This document shows positions 5,462 to 9,181 of a stretch of 9,181 bases of DNA, piece by piece (positions within the stretch are counted from its first letter, which is position 1; each line of letters starts with the position of its first letter). Made by a program: the position numbers and the translations under genes. Under the pieces are notes generated by a model. It was not told the origin of the DNA. It made no database searches and worked only from the letters and a program-made list of their open reading frames with translations. The DNA lies in the NCBI GenBank assembly GCA_003567135.1, contig PXAI01000051.1:1-9181 (forward strand), in the 5' to 3' direction. The stretch is from Balneolia bacterium. GTDB taxonomy: Bacteria; Bacteroidota; Rhodothermia; Balneolales; Cyclonatronaceae.

Positions 5462-6725
5462 CGTTGGCGCTCCTGGTGGCGTCGGGGGGAAGGTGGTGGT
5501 TGGCGATCACGACCGCGATCGCGAAGCCTTCCTCGTGGGTGAGGCTGCAGGTGAAGCCAGACAGGCCACGTGCTTCGGCGATCTTGAGAGCGGCGGGGCT
5601 CAGCCGGATGGAGGGGTTTCCGTCGGCGGCGGTTTCGACCACGACGTCGTCGAGGCCGACACCTCGGATCCCGGTGCCGAGAGCTTTGAGTGTGGCTTCC
5701 TTTGCCGCGAATCGGGCCGCGAGACGGTCGTGGTCTCCGGCGCACTCGGCCAGCTCCTCAGCGGCGAAGCCGAAGACCGTCTCGTCATCGAGATCTTCGG
5801 CGAAGTCGGCGACGTAGACGGCGTCGACACCGACCGCGTGGACGTGGGGGGCGGTTAGCGCCTGCATGAGCCTGCCGCTTGCGCGTTCGAGGCGCTCGGC
5901 CGCCGCTGCTCCGCCAGCCTGGCTGGCAGAGTGGGCGGTCCGAGCAGCACGGATCAGCTCGGAGATGTCGCCCTTTCCGAAGCCGGGGGCCGTGTACAGC
6001 TCCGCATCGGCGTGAGTGGCGACGACAGTGACCGTGCCCGTTTGTAGCCCCGCGTGATGACACAGAGCCCGCAGCAAGCGCGAGAGCCCTAGGTAGTTAC
6101 CGTAGGCCTTCCTGATCAGATGTTGGTTGCGGTACAGCGCTGTCATGTGCACCACACCGTCATCGACGGTGAGCGAGATGTGGCTCAGGCACGGGAACCC
6201 GATCGGTCCGCCGTTGCGGCCAGGCATCTGCGTCCGTAGATCGAGAAGAGGGTGCTCGATCGCCAGCTCGTAGTTGCTGGAGAGACGAGACCTGCTCGAG
6301 GGATCGGCGTACCGCGCGAGCTTGCGAGCGACATCCGCAAGCTGGTTGACCGCCTGCCCATCGGGCCCCTCCCACGCGACCAGACGTTCGCAGTACTCGC
6401 CCTCTCGGGAGACCGCGCGGACGAGGTCACGCTGCTCGAGGTACCACTCGGAGAACTGCCCCAGCGCCTGATCGCCGAGTTCGGGGTGGTACAGGTCTTC
6501 CGGGAAGATGGTGTTGGCGACCGTGTAAGTCGACCAGCGTCGCCAGGCCTTCTTGCTGACTGGACGGGCAACAACGAAGTCGTCAACGACCTGTCGCACC
6601 TGCGGCACCTCGGCCAGAGCCGGCCAGGACGTGATGACGTTCACAGCCGAGCCCCCGGCTGCCAGCACCTCGTCGAGGGCCGCGATCCATGCCGCCGACA
6701 GGTCAGCCTCATCGATGACGATCAC
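5397..6725 (-). CDS. Thymidylate-synthase-like domain fused to AcpS-type 4'-phosphopantetheinyl transferase
   Basis: This is a 442-residue fusion. Residues about 85-250 resemble the thymidylate synthase / dNMP hydroxymethylase fold. The probable nucleophile is C179 in GFPCLSHISL (thymidylate synthase has PPCH), followed by ALYRNQH (196-202, compare QRSAD), YGNYLGLSRLLRALCHHAGL (208-227, compare the Asn of FNIASY) and THADAELY. The first 85 residues are unassigned. Residues about 295-410 match holo-ACP synthase: AVGVDAVYV with metal ligand D301, RLAARFAAKEATLKALGTGI with E343, and FTCSLTHEEGFAIAVV. AcpS enzymes load phosphopantetheine from CoA onto a carrier serine, and the gene directly upstream encodes a carrier-like protein. 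The tail after 410 is low in complexity and overlaps the XRE gene. The GTG at 6725 overlaps the upstream stop (GTGA). The transferase part is confident; the synthase part is good by motif order, with its reaction unknown. Confidence 0.82.
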   Translation of the reverse strand: MIVIDEADLSAAWIAALDEVLAAGGSAVNVITSWPALAEVPQVRQVVDDFVVARPVSKKAWRRWSTYTVANTIFPEDLYHPELGDQALGQFSEWYLEQRDLVRAVSREGEYCERLVAWEGPDGQAVNQLADVARKLARYADPSSRSRLSSNYELAIEHPLLDLRTQMPGRNGGPIGFPCLSHISLTVDDGVVHMTALYRNQHLIRKAYGNYLGLSRLLRALCHHAGLQTGTVTVVATHADAELYTAPGFGKGDISELIRAARTAHSASQAGGAAAAERLERASGRLMQALTAPHVHAVGVDAVYVADFAEDLDDETVFGFAAEELAECAGDHDRLAARFAAKEATLKALGTGIRGVGLDDVVVETAADGNPSIRLSPAALKIAEARGLSGFTCSLTHEEGFAIAVVIANHHLPPDATRSANDDHQEGRAGTLRTAATGSTPP

Positions 6726-7024
6726 GACGCCCCCAGGTGCGGTGCGGTCCGCTCGGCGAGATGACGGACCAAGGTGTGAAGGTCAGCTACCTGATCTGGG
6801 TCGAGATCCTGAGGCCTGACCAGCCGCCAGTCGACGCCCAGGCTCCGGCAGACGCGGGCGATGACCACGAGTGCCTTTCGTGAGGGGATCCGGGCTTCCT
6901 CGCCGGCATCGAGCGCCGCTTCGAGCATCTCCCGGTCGAGGCGCAGCCGTGGCAGCTCATCAAGGATGAGACTGCGGATCTGGTCCTGCAGCGCCGCGGG
7001 GGGAGCCACCGTGGACATGGACAC
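6722..7024 (-). CDS. Acyl-carrier-protein-like small protein
   Basis: This 100-residue protein is predicted to be mainly helical: LQDQIRSLILDELPRLRLD (12-30), then IPSRKALVVIARVCRSLGVD (46-65), then PDQVADLHTLVRHLAER (76-92). The layout matches an acyl or peptidyl carrier protein, with Ser48 at the place of the phosphopantetheine serine; here it lies in IPSRKAL instead of the usual DSL. The next gene carries an AcpS-type phosphopantetheinyl transferase, which strengthens the reading. It starts at GTG 7024 or at ATG 7018 two codons later; no strong ribosome site helps to choose. Its stop overlaps the next start by four bases. It is the first gene of the six-gene run behind the operator pair. 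Alternatively it could be an unrelated helical protein. Confidence 0.6.
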   Translation of the reverse strand: MSMSTVAPPAALQDQIRSLILDELPRLRLDREMLEAALDAGEEARIPSRKALVVIARVCRSLGVDWRLVRPQDLDPDQVADLHTLVRHLAERTAPHLGAS

Positions 7025-7030
7025 ACCGAT

Positions 7031-7049
7031 CTGTCGGAATATCCGACAG
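7031..7049. promoter_or_regulatory. 19-bp operator 1 upstream of the ACP-like gene
   Basis: CTGTCGGAATATCCGACAG has perfect 8-bp arms around a 3-bp centre. It lies 7 bp before the ACP-like start and overlaps the end of a probable extended -10 box, so a bound repressor would block transcription. It shares the frame CTGTC-N9-GACAG with a second site 51 bp away. The XRE protein in the same operon is the likely ligand. Confidence 0.75.
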
Positions 7050-7056
7050 ACTACCA
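7048..7056 (-). promoter_or_regulatory. Extended -10 promoter element for the ACP-like operon
   Basis: On the minus strand TGG-TAGTCT fits the TGN-TANNNT extended -10 pattern. Transcription would start around 7041, inside operator 1 and about 17 bases before the GTG. No good -35 lies at the right distance, which extended -10 promoters tolerate. A consensus TTGACA lies further upstream inside operator 2, too far for this -10. Confidence 0.4.
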
Positions 7057-7073
7057 GTGCGCGTCGGTTTCCG

Positions 7074-8171
7074 CTACATGTCTGTCAATTTTTCTGACAG
7101 CGCAGAGGGGGAGACGGCAGAGAAGGGCAAGCCCCATTTCGGTGGGTACCCCAGATGCAGCGGACGATAGTCGGCGCGGTAGTTCTGCTTGATCCGGGTG
7201 GGGCCACCGGTGGTGACGCCGGGATGGGCCACGCGGGCGTACTTGTCGACCTCGCAGAACAGGTTCTGGACGTCGATGAGCTGCAGTGGCCGGCCCCACA
7301 GGTCGAGGAACGGCACCGGCGAGGTGTCCAAGAACCGTGGTGCGGCGCGAGTCATGGCTCGGATGACCCCGGCGGGGTCCAGTCCTCCGGTGTCGGTGAA
7401 GCACTTGGCAATGCCGCGTAGCGCTCCGGGGCCGGCCACGACGTACTCCATCTCGTCGAAGTCGAGGTGGGGGCTGTAGTTGAGGTCGATCGCGTATTGG
7501 AAGGCAAGGAAGGGGCCAAAGGAGGGCACGTCGAGCAACTGCCGGTACAACTGTTGGAGGGTGGATGCCCGGCTCAGCTGTGCGAGCGAGCCATCAACGA
7601 CGAGGCGGTGCAGCAACGCGAGGTGGTTGGCGTGCTTGCGCCGATGCCCCAGCTGCGGGGAAGGCATGATGTAGGCTGCCGAATAGATTCGTGTCCCGGC
7701 CTCGATGCGCGGGTCGAGCGCTCGGGCGTAGCGGGCGGGGTCGAAACCGGACAGCTCGGGCTCGCCGACCTGGTCACGTAGGTACTCCCACGTGTCGGTG
7801 CGGTTGAAGATCTTGAACAGCAGGATCCGAAAGAAGGTGTCGGCCGCATCACGTTCGGCATCGTAGATGACGTGGTGCAGCAGGTACTGGCTGACCCGGT
7901 CGGAGGCGCGGTAGGCGTTGGTGAACCGATAGGTGGACAGGATCGGGTCCGTCGTCCACAGGGCGGGGCGGCCGCTGGCGCGGCGGTGGAAGATCGCCTG
8001 GCGTTCGGCCGCCAGGTACCAGTAGGTCCAGAAGACCTCAGTTACCTGCACCCGGTGACCATCGATGATCACCGAGGTCGGGCCGCAGGGGTGATCGCTG
8101 GACGCGAAGGGCGAATCGGTCTGCACGAAGGTCGGGCTGGCCGGCGCGAACAAGGCTCGCTGCGAACTCAT
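7074..8171 (-). CDS. Alpha-glutamyl/putrescinyl-thymidine pyrophosphorylase / 5-hmdU DNA kinase helical-domain family protein
   Basis: This 365-residue, mainly helical cytoplasmic protein resembles a superfamily known from phage thymidine hypermodification, whose members act on 5-hydroxymethyluracil or its pyrophosphorylated form in DNA. Landmarks are YLAAERQAIFHRRASG (52-67), LWTTDPILSTYRFTNAYRAS (71-90), FFRILLFKIFN (113-123), VPSFGPFLAFQYAIDLNYSP (205-224, a helix-hairpin-helix-like segment of the DNA-glycosylase type) and LFCEVDKYAR (324-333). The ATG at 8171 has an excellent ribosome site, AAGGAGGG, six bases upstream. An 85-bp gap separates it from the kinase gene upstream. A thymidylate-synthase-like domain, a thymidylate-kinase-like protein and a MazG-like protein nearby fit a pathway on modified pyrimidines. 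In a chromosomal element it may modify host DNA or free nucleotides, or act against phage DNA. The family is fairly sure; the reaction is not. Confidence 0.75.
   Translation of the reverse strand: MSSQRALFAPASPTFVQTDSPFASSDHPCGPTSVIIDGHRVQVTEVFWTYWYLAAERQAIFHRRASGRPALWTTDPILSTYRFTNAYRASDRVSQYLLHHVIYDAERDAADTFFRILLFKIFNRTDTWEYLRDQVGEPELSGFDPARYARALDPRIEAGTRIYSAAYIMPSPQLGHRRKHANHLALLHRLVVDGSLAQLSRASTLQQLYRQLLDVPSFGPFLAFQYAIDLNYSPHLDFDEMEYVVAGPGALRGIAKCFTDTGGLDPAGVIRAMTRAAPRFLDTSPVPFLDLWGRPLQLIDVQNLFCEVDKYARVAHPGVTTGGPTRIKQNYRADYRPLHLGYPPKWGLPFSAVSPSALSEKLTDM
7082..7100. promoter_or_regulatory. 19-bp operator 2 in the 3' end of the upstream gene
   Basis: CTGTCAATTTTTCTGACAG has 6-bp arms (CTGTCA/TGACAG), the same 19-bp length and the same CTGTC-N9-GACAG frame as operator 1. 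Its centre is 51 bp away, close to five helical turns, so dimers on both sites could interact. It lies within the last codons of the upstream gene, whose stop is at 7074. Confidence 0.65.
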
Positions 8172-8256
8172 GACACACCCTCCTTGTTGGGTAGGTGACT
8201 AACACAACCCATAGCTGGTGGCTTCACCCACCCGACGACGGCGTCGTGGACGACGG

Positions 8257-8838
8257 TCATCCACGTAGCAGGTCACGCTCACGTAGGGCGCTCACGATCG
8301 AGCTGTGAACGCGGTCGGGCGTCCCTTCTCCGATCACGTGAACGTTGGCGGCGTGCGGATCCGCCAGATGCCGGTAGACCTCGGCGACGCCTGCGAGGTT
8401 GGCCGGGTCGGAGGCGTAGGGCCGGTCGAACAGCAGCACGGCGTCGGCCTGGATCGAACCCCAAACTGCGTGGACCATGCTGCGGAGTGCCTGCTGCTGG
8501 TCGGGCTCGAGGTCCCCGCTGCCGAGCCCGTACGCCAGAGTCGACCAGTGCCAGCGGTCGAGGATGAGCCCGTTCGTCCGACGCGCGGTGTCGATGTGCT
8601 CCATGGCTTCCGCGTGGCAGGCCAGGTGCAACAGTTGCCGTCCGAGGACGGTCTCGATCGGAAAGTGCTCGGTGAGCTGGTAGACGACGTTGGTCAGGCC
8701 GCTGGTACCCGAGGGCATGTGCAGGAACACGGGGCCGGGCGGGTCCCAGCAAAGCTGCCGGAGCCGGTCGACCTGCGTGCTCTTGCCGGCCTTGTCGAGC
8801 CCTTCCAGAACGACCAAGCTGCCAGGTCTCAGCTGCAC
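8257..8838 (-). CDS. Thymidylate-kinase-like P-loop nucleotide kinase
   Basis: This is a 193-residue P-loop kinase of the thymidylate kinase type. The Walker A segment EGLDKAGKST is at residues 12-21, where the usual form is EG-x-DG-x-GKST. DRWHWSTLAYG (94-104) matches the substrate-binding DRY-x-x-S-x-x-AY motif, and ADAVLLFDRP (131-140) matches the strand after it. Thymidylate kinase phosphorylates dTMP to dTDP; with a hypermodification-type gene next door, the substrate could be a modified dUMP derivative. The GTG at 8838 is preferred over GTG 8901 because GGGAGG lies six bases upstream and the protein then starts right before the first strand. It is probably the first gene of the set, divergent from the plus-strand gene at the right edge. 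It is shorter than typical thymidylate kinases (about 205-215 residues) and is unlikely to be the housekeeping enzyme. Confidence 0.8.
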   Translation of the reverse strand: MQLRPGSLVVLEGLDKAGKSTQVDRLRQLCWDPPGPVFLHMPSGTSGLTNVVYQLTEHFPIETVLGRQLLHLACHAEAMEHIDTARRTNGLILDRWHWSTLAYGLGSGDLEPDQQQALRSMVHAVWGSIQADAVLLFDRPYASDPANLAGVAEVYRHLADPHAANVHVIGEGTPDRVHSSIVSALRERDLLRG

Positions 8839-8920
8839 GATCGTCCTCCCGGCGGCTGCCGGCAACACTAGCCGCGGCGGTTCCGTGGACCGAATAGGCA
8901 CTCCGGCACCGACCTAGCGT

Positions 8921-8942
8921 CGTGTGCCGGGGCCGGCACACG
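8921..8942. repeat. Perfect 22-bp inverted repeat in the divergent intergenic region
   Basis: The half-site CGTGTGCCGG (8921-8930) and its exact reverse complement (8933-8942) are separated by GG. The repeat lies between the kinase gene start (8838) and the divergent plus-strand start (9075). It has no U run, so a terminator is unlikely; an operator shared by the divergent genes is the best guess. It is unrelated in sequence to the CTGTC-N9-GACAG sites. Confidence 0.6.
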
Positions 8943-9028
8943 TCGGCGGTTGGAGGGCATCGCCCGAACGCTCCCGCCGGCCGCGCCACACCTGTGGAGA
9001 ACGACACGGTCCCGTCTCCCCTCGCACC

Positions 9029-9034
9029 TACACT
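9029..9034 (+). promoter_or_regulatory. Possible -10 box (TACACT) for the right-edge gene
   Basis: TACACT fits the actinobacterial TANNNT pattern and lies about 40 bp before the ATG at 9075. No clear -35 is visible. This is low-confidence support for transcription to the right. Confidence 0.3.
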
Positions 9035-9074
9035 GCCACCTCCGCAGACTCGACCAACCAGATCGGAAGACCGA

Positions 9075-9181
9075 ATGAGTGATGATCGGCGATCGGACGC
9101 TGTTGGTCTCCATGGGCGCGTCGTTGCCGATCTAGAGGCCGTCGCTGCACGTGCCGCCGCCGCTGCCCGCCGGCTTGAGTC
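9075..9181 (+). CDS. N-terminal start of a plus-strand gene running off the right edge (unknown)
   Basis: An ATG at 9075 opens a frame that stays open to the window end: MSDDRRSDAVGLHGRVVADL and then an alanine/arginine-rich helix-like stretch ending ARRLES. GGAAG lies just upstream as a modest ribosome site. The high third-position GC fits real coding sequence. The 35 residues suggest a coiled-coil or helical start but no family. It is transcribed divergently from the kinase gene. Confidence 0.45.
   Translation, partial: MSDDRRSDAVGLHGRVVADLEAVAARAAAAARRLE

Noticed and set aside
1..9181. CRISPR array or insertion sequence
   Set aside because: No series of regularly spaced direct repeats and no transposase-like frame with terminal inverted repeats was seen.

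Overview
The window is GC-rich with strongly G/C-biased third codon positions. It has several GTG starts, 4-bp stop/start overlaps (GTGA or ATGA) and a tRNA 3' end without an encoded CCA. Together these point to an actinobacterium; I cannot name the genus. The layout looks like an accessory region built around a tRNA integration site.

Left part (1 to about 2045): a promoter and the first codons of a minus-strand gene leave the left edge. Next comes a VapBC-type toxin-antitoxin pair (193-824, minus) with a perfect palindrome overlapping its probable leaderless promoter. A decayed stretch (about 1067-1800, minus) follows, whose end resembles the C-terminal tail of actinobacterial MobF/TraA-type relaxases. 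At 2046-2095 lies only the 3' half of an initiator tRNA-fMet gene (anticodon arm to 3' end), followed by a UUCG-loop terminator. This is the expected scar of an element integrated in a tRNA gene, so it probably marks the boundary between older DNA on the left and a mobile element on the right. Short repeats beside it (2103-2228) may be recombinase-binding sites. No integrase gene lies in the window.

Right part (2466-8838): eight minus-strand genes form what looks like one system. In transcription order they are: a thymidylate-kinase-like P-loop kinase; a protein of the alpha-glutamyl/putrescinyl-thymidine pyrophosphorylase / 5-hmdU DNA kinase helical-domain superfamily; a small acyl-carrier-protein-like protein; a fusion of a thymidylate-synthase-like domain with an AcpS-type 4'-phosphopantetheinyl transferase; an XRE regulator; an ImmA/IrrE metallopeptidase fused to a chagasin-like cysteine-protease-inhibitor domain; a papain-like cysteine protease with no propeptide; and a MazG-like protein with a C-terminal extension. 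The last six are tightly packed or overlapping and are preceded by two 19-bp operators of the form CTGTC-N9-GACAG.

Inferred working: the synthase-like, kinase, helical-domain and MazG proteins are the types found in thymidine hypermodification clusters of phages. Here they are joined to a carrier protein and its own activating enzyme, which suggests that an acyl or aminoacyl group is delivered to a pyrimidine nucleotide or DNA base. The XRE/ImmA-chagasin/papain trio looks like a control or effector module in which the inhibitor domain restrains the protease until a trigger arrives. A defence or conflict function is likely but not shown. At the right edge a plus-strand gene starts divergently from the kinase gene and runs out of the window.
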